Below, in pieces: positions 1-7,000 of a stretch of DNA of 8,108 nt; the stretch's first letter is position 1, and every line of letters begins with the position of its first letter. Origin of the DNA: Chloroflexota bacterium (GTDB lineage Bacteria; Chloroflexota; Anaerolineae; Anaerolineales; Villigracilaceae); NCBI GenBank assembly GCA_021796155.1, contig JAJYOO010000086.1:1-8108 (forward strand). Reading direction: 5' to 3'. The position numbers were made by a program, and so were the translations under genes. A model generated the notes under the pieces. It ran no database searches, had not been told where the DNA came from, and saw only the letters and a program-made list of their open reading frames with translations.

Positions 1-1777
1 CCTGCGTTGGGTTCATGACCCGGCCGATGCGCGACAACTCCAGCAACTCATTGAGCAATTGCTGCATCTTGTCAGTGGCGGTGATGATGCGGTTCACGTC
101 CTTTTGAAGCTGCTCGATGTTGCCGGATGCGGCGTCATCGGTCAAGAAGCCAGCAAAGCCGCGCATGGTGATCAGCGGCGAACGCAGGTCGTGTGAGACA
201 GTATAGGTGAATCGTTCGAGTTCCAGGTTGCGGGATTCGAGTTCCTTGATCAGAGTGGCGCGCTCGGTAAACAACCGCGCGTTCTCAATTGCGTTGGCTA
301 CTTGTTCTGTCATGGTTTGCAAAATGGTGATGTCGTCATCGGAGAACGCCATCGGCTCCGCGGATTGAATCGTCATTGCGCCGATGACGCTGCCGCGCGA
401 GATCAGCGGCAGGGCCGCTTCGGACCGCGTCAGCGGAAGAAAAGGATTCTTGAATCGAACGGCATCCTGTCCAACGTCGAGGGCGATGCGAGGTTCCTTG
501 TGGACGATGCACCAGCCGATCATTGATGATTCGGTGAGCTCAAGCGCGTGTCCGGCTTCCAGCATCATCTTTCCCGTTTCACCTGTGGCTGCTCGCAGGA
601 CTGCGCGGTTGATATCCTTGTCAACCAGGAACAAGCCGACATAGTAATAGTTGAAATGATCCCGAATCAACTCGACCACTTTGGGCATGAGCGTATCCAA
701 ATCCAGCATGGACGATGCGGCGCGCGAAACCTCTGCGGCGGTGTGGAGTTGCAAATTTCGCAAATTCATTTTTGCCAACAGTTCGTTTTGTTGGTTTTCG
801 ATTCGCTTCTGCACGGTCAAATCGGTGATGACGGTTACAGCCCCTTCGTATTTGTCATCTCGCATACGCGGCACCCCCGTGATCAGCGCGTGGACGATTT
901 CACCCGTTGATTTTTTTAATCGTATCTCGTGCGAGGAAGCTTTGCCTTGCCTCCGTTCGCTCAAAACATGTTCGATAATATGGAAATCTTCCGGCAGGGT
1001 GATATCGTAGGGAGATTTTCCCAGCATGTAGCGTGGATCATAATTGAGCATCCGCGCAAAGGCCATATTCACATACTGATATCTTGAATCCTTGCCTGTG
1101 ACCGTTACGCCCTGACCGAGTTCATTCATCACTTGGATCGCAAAATCTCCCTGTTCTTCGAGACCAGATTTGACTATGATGTGCCCGTTCAATTCGGTTT
1201 GAGCGCGTTGAAACGCGGCGCGGAAGTTGTCGGATGCCATTCTTACGAGCACAACGCCGACTGCAAAAAAGATAACGTCTGCCAACCAGATCGAAAAGGG
1301 CGTATTGAGTTGTTGTGATAAGCGGGGCAAATATCCCATCGCTTCGCCCCATATCATGATGGGGCCGCTGGCAGCGCTCAAGATGGCGAGTAGCACGGCA
1401 ACTTGATAATCCAACAGCACCGCTGCAAACAAGATGATGATTATGTTTCCCGCGAAGGCGGGCGCTTGCACGTCTCCGCTCAACGCCGCCGATACGAACA
1501 GTACTAGCCATGTCCCTGTTACCATCAGCCAGCTTGCCGCCCGTATTTTCCTTCGATGGATCAGCCAATACATCAGCGCTACAATCAGAAGGATTGGGAT
1601 GACCAACACCAGGCGCGGCGTTAATTGCGGGGCGAAGATTGGCACCAGTGCTGAATAAACGAGAGTGGCAAAAAATAATGTGCGAACAATGATGACTAAA
1701 TGTCTGGCCCTCAGAGTTTCTTCGTCGTTGTTTTCAAATACCGGGGCAGAAAAGAATCTGCTGATAAACTGGAACAT
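1..1777 (-). CDS. Membrane PAS-GAF sensor histidine kinase, C-terminus cut by window edge
   Basis: I translated this frame by hand: 592 codons run without a stop from the ATG at 1777 to the left edge, so the gene is partial at its 3' end. Residues about 20-170 hold roughly six hydrophobic membrane segments. A PAS domain follows (about 210-326, with GVTVTGKDSRYQYVN and closing VITDLT), then a GAF domain (about 342-503, from LHTAAEVSR to NAIENARLF), then the HisKA dimerisation helices. The H-box is FTYTVSHDLRSPL, with the phospho-accepting His at about residue 529. The HATPase domain is expected to the left of the window. The family autophosphorylates on this His and passes phosphate to a response regulator; none is visible. 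The start lies 15 bases after the upstream kinase gene's stop, with AAAGGG about 7 bases upstream, so the two are probably one operon. The HisKA region closely matches that of its neighbour. The ligand is unknown. Confidence 0.93.
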   Translation of the reverse strand, partial: MFQFISRFFSAPVFENNDEETLRARHLVIIVRTLFFATLVYSALVPIFAPQLTPRLVLVIPILLIVALMYWLIHRRKIRAASWLMVTGTWLVLFVSAALSGDVQAPAFAGNIIIILFAAVLLDYQVAVLLAILSAASGPIMIWGEAMGYLPRLSQQLNTPFSIWLADVIFFAVGVVLVRMASDNFRAAFQRAQTELNGHIIVKSGLEEQGDFAIQVMNELGQGVTVTGKDSRYQYVNMAFARMLNYDPRYMLGKSPYDITLPEDFHIIEHVLSERRQGKASSHEIRLKKSTGEIVHALITGVPRMRDDKYEGAVTVITDLTVQKRIENQQNELLAKMNLRNLQLHTAAEVSRAASSMLDLDTLMPKVVELIRDHFNYYYVGLFLVDKDINRAVLRAATGETGKMMLEAGHALELTESSMIGWCIVHKEPRIALDVGQDAVRFKNPFLPLTRSEAALPLISRGSVIGAMTIQSAEPMAFSDDDITILQTMTEQVANAIENARLFTERATLIKELESRNLELERFTYTVSHDLRSPLITMRGFAGFLTDDAASGNIEQLQKDVNRIITATDKMQQLLNELLELSRIGRVMNPTQ

Positions 1778-1791
1778 CCTCTTTCCCTTTC

Positions 1792-3135
1792 CTATTCTCT
1801 GATGGCGGGCAATGTGAAAACAAATGTTGATCCGGTTTTATTGGCGTCTGACTCTACCCAAATTTTTCCATCATGGACTTCGATGATGCGTTTGACCAGC
1901 GCCAATCCAATCCCTGTTCCCTCGCTCGACGGATCCAGTTTGTTAAACAGCCCGAAGACGCGTTCGTGGAATTGCGGATCAATCCCGATGCCATTGTCAC
2001 AAACAAAAAGAATTGCCTTCCCTGATTTGTCAAAGCCGCGTGTGCCAACCTCGATGGTGGGATTCGCCTGGTCACCCATGAACTTGACGGCGTTATCCAG
2101 CAGATTTTGAACCACCTCGATCAGACGCTCACGATCAACCCGGACGATGGGCAGGCCCTCCGCTATTTTGACATAGACTCCCCGCTGACGAATTTGTCCA
2201 CCTGCGCGTTCGGCAGCTTCGGCAACGATCAGCTCGAACGGGACATTCTCCGGCGGGTGGACGATGCGTCCAACGCGCGAAAGATTCAGCAAATCGTCCA
2301 GCAAGCGGCGCATTTTCTCGGTCGCATCCGTAATGCGTTGCAAATCGGCTGTGATGCGCGCTTTATTGTTGGCTCGAACATCGCGTTCGAGAAAACCCAA
2401 AAAGCCGCGGATGGTGATCAGCGGTGATTTCAAATCGTGCGAAACGGTGTACGTGAATCTTTCAAGCTCTTCGTTTTTTGTTTCCAGTTCATGGATCAAG
2501 CGCGCCTGTCCAGCTTCCATTTTCTCTGAAGTCTCTTTTTCTGACAGGATTTCTCTTTGGCGGTCCGCTTCCACTTTTTCGCGATAAATAATATTGATGA
2601 TGATCAAAGCCGCGGACGCCGAAAGGAATCCGATCACCGGCAGCAGGTTGATGAAAGCGATTTCGGGAGTGATGAGCAGCAGGAGAAAGGTCCCCCCGAT
2701 CACGCAGGCGATCAGGAGGATGGCGGATTGCAGACTCAGCAGCGAAACCGACAGTAGGAAACTCAGAACAAGCCACATCAGCGTGGAAAGGATTTCCTCC
2801 AGCGTGTATTCTTTCAGGTTGTACAGTACGGCAAAAGGAAGGATGACCGTTGCCGTGACTGCCAACATCATCGTGACGCGATACCAGCGCGACCGGCTGA
2901 TAAAGTACAAGCCCAGTGATGCGAAAAGCAGGCCGCCTAGAAGCCAGTCGAATATGGGTGTGGTTCTGATTTTCAAGATGGGGATGCAGGCGAGGCCGAT
3001 CAATGAGAAGAGCGCAACGAGCAACATCAAAGACGCCAGCAATTGCATTCGTCGACGCACGAGCGGTTCCCTGACTGGCACGAGCGGCCCGACGAATGCC
3101 CGTGCACATCGCTGGATGAAATTCCCAATCCTCAT
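1792..3135 (-). CDS. Membrane sensor histidine kinase (6 TM, HisKA, HATPase)
   Basis: This is a complete orthodox histidine kinase of 447 residues. Residues about 30-185 contain six hydrophobic stretches with almost no periplasmic loop, so the sensor is probably the membrane bundle itself. A short coiled-coil linker (about 185-222, rich in Glu and Lys) leads to HisKA, whose H-box is FTYTVSHDLKSPL with His233. The ATPase domain has an N-box (VVQNLLDNAVKF, Asn348), a G1 box (DNGIGIDP), an F-box (FGLFNKLD) and a G2 box (GTGIGLALVKRII), so all catalytic motifs are intact. No PAS or GAF domain is present, unlike the downstream paralogue. I chose ATG 3135. The in-frame ATG at 3204 would add 23 residues that do not look protein-like, and it lies upstream of the likely promoter -10. 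The chosen start has AGGG about 8 bases upstream, and it overlaps the stop of a tiny leader frame. The partner response regulator is not in the window. Confidence 0.93.
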   Translation of the reverse strand: MRIGNFIQRCARAFVGPLVPVREPLVRRRMQLLASLMLLVALFSLIGLACIPILKIRTTPIFDWLLGGLLFASLGLYFISRSRWYRVTMMLAVTATVILPFAVLYNLKEYTLEEILSTLMWLVLSFLLSVSLLSLQSAILLIACVIGGTFLLLLITPEIAFINLLPVIGFLSASAALIIINIIYREKVEADRQREILSEKETSEKMEAGQARLIHELETKNEELERFTYTVSHDLKSPLITIRGFLGFLERDVRANNKARITADLQRITDATEKMRRLLDDLLNLSRVGRIVHPPENVPFELIVAEAAERAGGQIRQRGVYVKIAEGLPIVRVDRERLIEVVQNLLDNAVKFMGDQANPTIEVGTRGFDKSGKAILFVCDNGIGIDPQFHERVFGLFNKLDPSSEGTGIGLALVKRIIEVHDGKIWVESDANKTGSTFVFTLPAIRE

Positions 3136-3155
3136 GGTTGTATCCCTGGGATCAT
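3132..3155 (-). promoter_or_regulatory. Possible 7-codon leader ORF coupled to the kinase gene
   Basis: On the minus strand a strong Shine-Dalgarno, GGAGG (3166-3162), sits 6 bases before an ATG at 3155. That ATG is out of frame with the kinase. It opens a frame encoding MIPGIQP and stops at TGA 3134-3132, which overlaps the kinase ATG (3135-3133) in an ATGA arrangement. This overlap is typical of translational coupling. The GGAGG has no in-frame kinase start at a usable distance, so the leader explains it better than the kinase does. It could still be chance: seven codons carry no coding signal. Confidence 0.35.
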
Positions 3156-3181
3156 GGTTAGCCTCCGTGCTCCATAAGGCA

Positions 3182-3190
3182 AGTATAGCA
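3182..3190 (-). promoter_or_regulatory. Extended -10 promoter for the histidine kinase pair
   Basis: Read on the minus strand this is TGCTATACT, which fits the extended -10 pattern TGnTATAnT at five of six core positions plus the TG. No good -35 is seen: 17 bases upstream is TATATC. Extended -10 promoters often do without one. Transcription would begin near 3175, about 20 bases before the leader ATG and about 40 before the kinase ATG at 3135. This excludes the upstream ATG at 3204 as a start for that transcript. Confidence 0.55.
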
Positions 3191-3203
3191 TTGCATTGTC
3201 TCA

Positions 3204-3212
3204 TGATATAAT
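3204..3212 (+). promoter_or_regulatory. Extended -10 promoter for the partner-switching operon
   Basis: The sequence is TGATATAAT, a perfect TATAAT core with the TG of an extended -10. The -35 position (3184-3189, TATAGC) is poor and falls on the -10 of the divergent promoter. Transcription would begin near 3219, giving an untranslated leader of about 34 bases before the STAS gene. The pattern looks like a housekeeping sigma-70-type promoter. The position and perfect core make it credible, but it is untested. Confidence 0.6.
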
Positions 3213-3252
3213 TTTGCCTTGCCAGTCACAGATATTTAGCAGGAGGATGAGC

Positions 3253-3588
3253 ATGGAAGTCAGCACTAAAGAGTTCAAGCATTGCAACCTGATCAAAGTC
3301 AGCGGACGCGTGGACAGTGCCACCGCGCCGAAGTTCAGCCAAGCTTTGGATGCCAATTTTGATAAAGGCGTCTACAAGCTGGTCATTGATATGAGTTCTC
3401 TTGAATATATGTCCAGCGCGGGTTTTCGAGCGTTGCTGGCAGCGCAGCGTAATTGCAAGCGCTACAACCGTGGCGAAGTTTTACTCGCCTCGGTGCCGGA
3501 TCGAATTCGCGAGGCGCTTGAACTGGCCGGTTTTACGGAGTTGTTCAAAACGTTCAAGGATCCGTTGGAAGCGGTCGGTAATTTATAG
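3253..3588 (+). CDS. STAS-domain anti-anti-sigma factor (RsbV/SpoIIAA-like)
   Basis: This encodes a 111-residue single-domain STAS protein, the usual size for the family. Strand and helix order fit SpoIIAA: LIKVSGRVDSATAPKF at the N-terminus, then KLVIDMSSLEYMSSAGFRALL around the phosphorylation site, then a helix and an ALELAGFTELF segment. By alignment with SpoIIAA (FMDSSG, Ser58), the phospho-acceptor should be Ser55 in YMSSAG. In this family the unphosphorylated form binds the RsbW-type kinase and releases its client, and phosphorylation switches it off. AGGAGG at 3241-3246 lies 6 bases before ATG 3253. The in-frame ATG at 3247 abuts the ribosome-binding site, and that at 3196 precedes the promoter, so both are rejected. 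It is the first gene of the operon, followed by its likely kinase and phosphatase. Confidence 0.93.
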   Translation: MEVSTKEFKHCNLIKVSGRVDSATAPKFSQALDANFDKGVYKLVIDMSSLEYMSSAGFRALLAAQRNCKRYNRGEVLLASVPDRIREALELAGFTELFKTFKDPLEAVGNL

Positions 3589-3619
3589 TCCGCACCAGCT
3601 TGAAATAATTTTATTGAAA

Positions 3620-3654
3620 GGAGGCCGCCTCCAGTTGCGGGTGAGGCGGCCTTC
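3620..3654 (+). promoter_or_regulatory. Hairpin between the STAS and anti-sigma genes, covering a ribosome-binding site
   Basis: The arms AGGCCGCCTC (3622-3631) and GAGGCGGCCT (3643-3652) are perfectly complementary over 10 bp with an 11-base loop. A G-U and a G-C pair extend the stem to 12 bp. The left arm contains the only strong Shine-Dalgarno in the gap (AAAGGAGG, 3617-3624), and the right arm contains a weaker GAGG. The stem ends 8 bases before ATG 3663. There is no T-run after it, so it is not a standard terminator. It may adjust translation of the kinase relative to the STAS protein, protect an RNA end, or cause partial termination. Confidence 0.6.
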
Positions 3655-3662
3655 GATTGCCA

Positions 3663-4070
3663 ATGCCTGTATTAAAGTTCCCAGCCAGTTTTGACCATCT
3701 TGATGAGATTCGCGAATTTGTCGGAGGAATCGCGCGCGCTGCCGGTTTCCCCGATAAAGACGTTTATTCGATCCAGCTTGCCGCGGATGAGGCCGCGTCG
3801 AATGTCATCGAACATGCGTATGCGGGGAATTCCAATGCAACCTTTGAATTGAGTTGTGAATTTGTCGAGGATCAGCTTGTCATTACTTTGCTCGATCACG
3901 GCAAACGATTCGATCCATCCCAAGTACCGCAGCCCGATTTGAAAGCTGATCTAACGGATCGTAAGATTGGCGGGCTGGGCATTTTCCTGATGCGGAAATT
4001 GATGGATGAAGTTAAATACGAAATTACAGATGCGGGAAATCTTTTGACGCTGGTGAAGCGGAAGGTCTAG
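3663..4070 (+). CDS. Anti-sigma factor / serine kinase (RsbW/SpoIIAB-like, HATPase_c_2)
   Basis: This is a 135-residue GHKL ATPase of the RsbW type, close to the family's usual length. An N-box lies at 39-53 (LAADEAASNVIEHAY, with Glu43 and Asn47), a G1 box at about 78-85 (DHGKRFDP, Asp78), and a G2 region at 102-117 (IGGLGIFLMRKLMDEV). These are the ATP and Mg contact motifs. RsbW-type proteins phosphorylate a STAS partner and, in the alternative state, bind a sigma factor or other client. The STAS gene directly upstream and the phosphatase one base downstream support this role. The start is uncertain: ATG 3663 is preferred, but an in-frame TTG at 3657 has GAGG 10 bases upstream and would add two residues. 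A stop at 3642 blocks any earlier start. The usual ribosome-binding site is replaced by a hairpin. The client is unknown because no sigma gene is in view. Confidence 0.92.
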   Translation: MPVLKFPASFDHLDEIREFVGGIARAAGFPDKDVYSIQLAADEAASNVIEHAYAGNSNATFELSCEFVEDQLVITLLDHGKRFDPSQVPQPDLKADLTDRKIGGLGIFLMRKLMDEVKYEITDAGNLLTLVKRKV

Positions 4071-4071
4071 C

Positions 4072-7000
4072 ATGAGTGCCGCGAATCGTTCTCCCGATTT
4101 TTCAGACTGGCGCGAAATCGCCAGCCTGGGGGAACAGTTGGTCAGCACAACTTCATTGATTGCCCAACGCGACCGGATTGTTTCGATGACCAGCCGCTTG
4201 ATGGCTGGCCGCGTGGACGTCTGGCTTCACGAGAATTTGTTTCGTCTTCCAGATTGGGATTCAAAACGTCAGTTCCCGCTCCGGCCTCCGCTTGAGGGAA
4301 TGCAGCGCGTTGTCAAAACGCGCAAACCGTTCAGCCGCCGCGTGGGGAAAAAATCGAATTCAAAAAGAACCTTCGCTGCGGTTCCCATCGAAGACCAGGG
4401 ATTTTTGCTCGGCGCTTTGCAAGTCACTCGTTCGCGCGGCCCCAATTTTGAAAAAGAAGAACTTGAGCTGCTTGAAAGCATTGCCAGCATCGTCGCGGTT
4501 GGGCTCTATGCTTCGCATCGCGTCGAGGTGGAACGCTTCCGGCTCGGACAACTGAATCTTGTCCGTGAAGTCAGCGCGCAGATCGCGAACGTGCTGGACA
4601 TAAACGTGCTTGCGCGCCGCGTCACCGAATTGATTCAAAAGACATTTCACTATTATTACGTGGGCATTTTTACTCTGCGGCCCGGTTCTACGCGCCTGCG
4701 GTTCCGCGCCAGTTCGAGCGTGCCGCATAAAGGACGCAAGGATAACATTTTGGGATTCGAAGTCGAGGTGGGGCAGGGATTGATCGGCGAGGTCGCGTCA
4801 ACCGGCGGGCGCATCGTGGCCTCGGACGTTCGGGCGGATCCGCGTTACCGTTACATTGAACGCCTGCCCGAAACCCGTTCCGAGGTCGTCATCCCGCTCA
4901 AACTGGAAGACCGCGTCCTCGGCGTCCTGGATATTCAATCGGATCATATCAACGCGTTTCATCCCAACGATTTGATGTTGTTGCAGGCGCTGGCCGATAA
5001 CATTGCCCGCGCTGTTGAAAGCACGCGGTTGTATAACGATGTTCAGCGCCGCGCAGAGCAATTGGCGTTGGTGGCCGAAGTCAGCAAAAGCGTTACCTCG
5101 ACATTGGATTTGAATCAATTAATGGATGAAGCCGCGGGGCTTATCCACGAACGATTCAATTATCCGTATGTGCATTTGTTTACCGTCCATCCGAATCGCC
5201 GGTTGATCGAATACGAAGCGGGCAGCGGCAAAAAGAGTCAATCGCTCGAAGGTTATTCGATTTCGCTGGATGAATCAAAAGGGATCATTCCGTGGGTGGC
5301 GCGTGAAGGCAAGGCCGTGCTTGCGAATGATATAAGCCAGGACCCACGTTATCATCCGTCGCAATTGCCGCCGAAGAACACACGCTCCGAACTGGCTGTT
5401 CCGCTTATGTTCGGCGAACGCGTGCTCGGCGTGTTGGACATTCAATCTGATCGGTTGAATGCCTTTACGGAAGACGATTTGATTTTGTTCGAAGCAGTCG
5501 GCGGGACGATTGCTTCGGCAATCCGCAACGCGGACTTGTATCGGTCCGAGCAATGGCGGCGTCAGGTGGCGGACAGTCTGCGCGAAGTCGCGGGCTTGCT
5601 CTCGGAATACGTCGGTGTGGATGAAGCGCTCGAGATGATCCTGACTGAACTCGAAAGAAATCTGCCGGTGGATGTTTCAGCCATCTGGTTATTGGATGAT
5701 GGCGAACTTTATCTTGCCGCGGTGCACGGCGGCGACGCGGAAATCATCGAACAGATTCGTTTGTCCTCGCCCGAGGCAGACATTTCATTGACTCAAGTCA
5801 TGTTGGCTAATGAACCAGTTATCCGCAAATCATCCGATCCAATCGGACCATCAGCCCTGGCTGCTGGCTTTGACAAATCGTATTCTGCGCTGGCCGCCCC
5901 GCTGCGCGTCAGCGATCAACCGGTGGGTGTGATCTCACTGGCGCATCATCAGCCGGGACGTTACGGTCACGAAGCGCAAGCGATGTCCGCAACATTTGCA
6001 AGTTATGCCGCGGTCGCCATCGAAAACGCGCGGCTTTATGATTCGGCGCAGGAACAGGCCTACGCATCCGCGGCCTTGTTGCAGGTCGCTCAAGCCGTCG
6101 TGAGTCTGAGTGATTTGGATGAAACCCTCGGCACGATCATCCGCATCCTGCCGATCCTGGTTGGTGTGGAGCGCGCTGCACTTTATCTTTGGGATTCGAG
6201 CCGCGAAATATTTATTCCAAAAGAAGAGTTTGGTTTGGATGACGCGGCAAAGGAATCAATTTGGAATCGCGAGTTCGCACCGGATGAGTTCCACATGCTC
6301 GATGCGGCGCGCAAACAGGGACAGACAGTCGTGCGCGCTCTCAAAGGCAAAGCCTCGCCGGGTAAATGGTTGAAATTCCACCCCACACTCCAGACCGATG
6401 AAGCGTTACGCGCGAGCAACCGTTTGTTAATTGGCGTCCCGCTTCAAATCAAATCTGATTTGTTCGGCATTTTGTTGGTTGAAGAAGCCAAAGGTGGACG
6501 TCGCTTCCGCTCGCGTCGGCTTGAGATCATCAATGGTATTGCACAGCAAGCCGCGCTCGCGATTCAAAACGACCGCTTGCAGCAGGAAATGGTCGAACGC
6601 GAACATCTCGAAACCGAAGTCCAACTGGCGCGGCAAATCCAGCAAACGCTCATCCCCGAACAATTGCCGGAGCGCGTCGAATGGGAATTGGCCGCGCGCT
6701 GGAAGACCGCCCGCCAGGTCGGCGGCGATTTTTACGATGTGATCGAATTGCCGAATCATAAACTCGGACTCTTCATCGCGGATGTAGCCGACAAGGGAAT
6801 GCCCGCCGCGTTGTTCATGGCGCTCACGCGGACGTTGGTGAGGGCTGCTGTTATCGAGAATCCGTCCCCGGCTGACGCCTTGCAGCGCGTCAACGAATTG
6901 CTAATTCCCGATACGCGTCAGGGAATGTTTGTCACTGCAGCGTACGCGGTGCTGAATGAAAATACTGGTGAAGTGACTTACGCCAATGCCGGACACAATC

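Noticed and set aside
302..910. Overlapping plus-strand frames at 302-526, 384-644 and 548-910
   Set aside because: All are antisense to the kinase GAF and PAS coding region and show no domain features.
1122..1568. 148-codon open frame on the minus strand
   Set aside because: It is in a different frame from the partial kinase (1-1777), whose translation shows continuous membrane, PAS, GAF and HisKA domains through the same bases. The product is Arg-rich and unlike any domain I know.
2489..3109. 206-codon open frame on the minus strand
   Set aside because: It overlaps the membrane and HisKA-linker part of the complete kinase in another frame. It is rich in His, Arg and Pro, typical of a shadow frame.
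3136..3204. Upstream in-frame ATG (3204) for the complete kinase
   Set aside because: It would add 23 residues of low plausibility and lies upstream of the predicted transcript start near 3175.
2594..3211. 205-codon open frame on the plus strand
   Set aside because: It is antisense to the complete histidine kinase, has no ribosome-binding site, and shows no recognisable domain.
3620..3654. Hairpin as a plain intrinsic terminator of the STAS gene
   Set aside because: There is no T-run after the stem, and the next gene of the same functional module starts 8 bases beyond it, so full termination would be counterproductive. Partial termination is still possible.
3672..3923. 83-codon minus-strand frame opposite the anti-sigma gene
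   Set aside because: The plus strand encodes clear RsbW-type N, G1 and G2 motifs through the same bases. The minus frame has no ribosome-binding site or domain.
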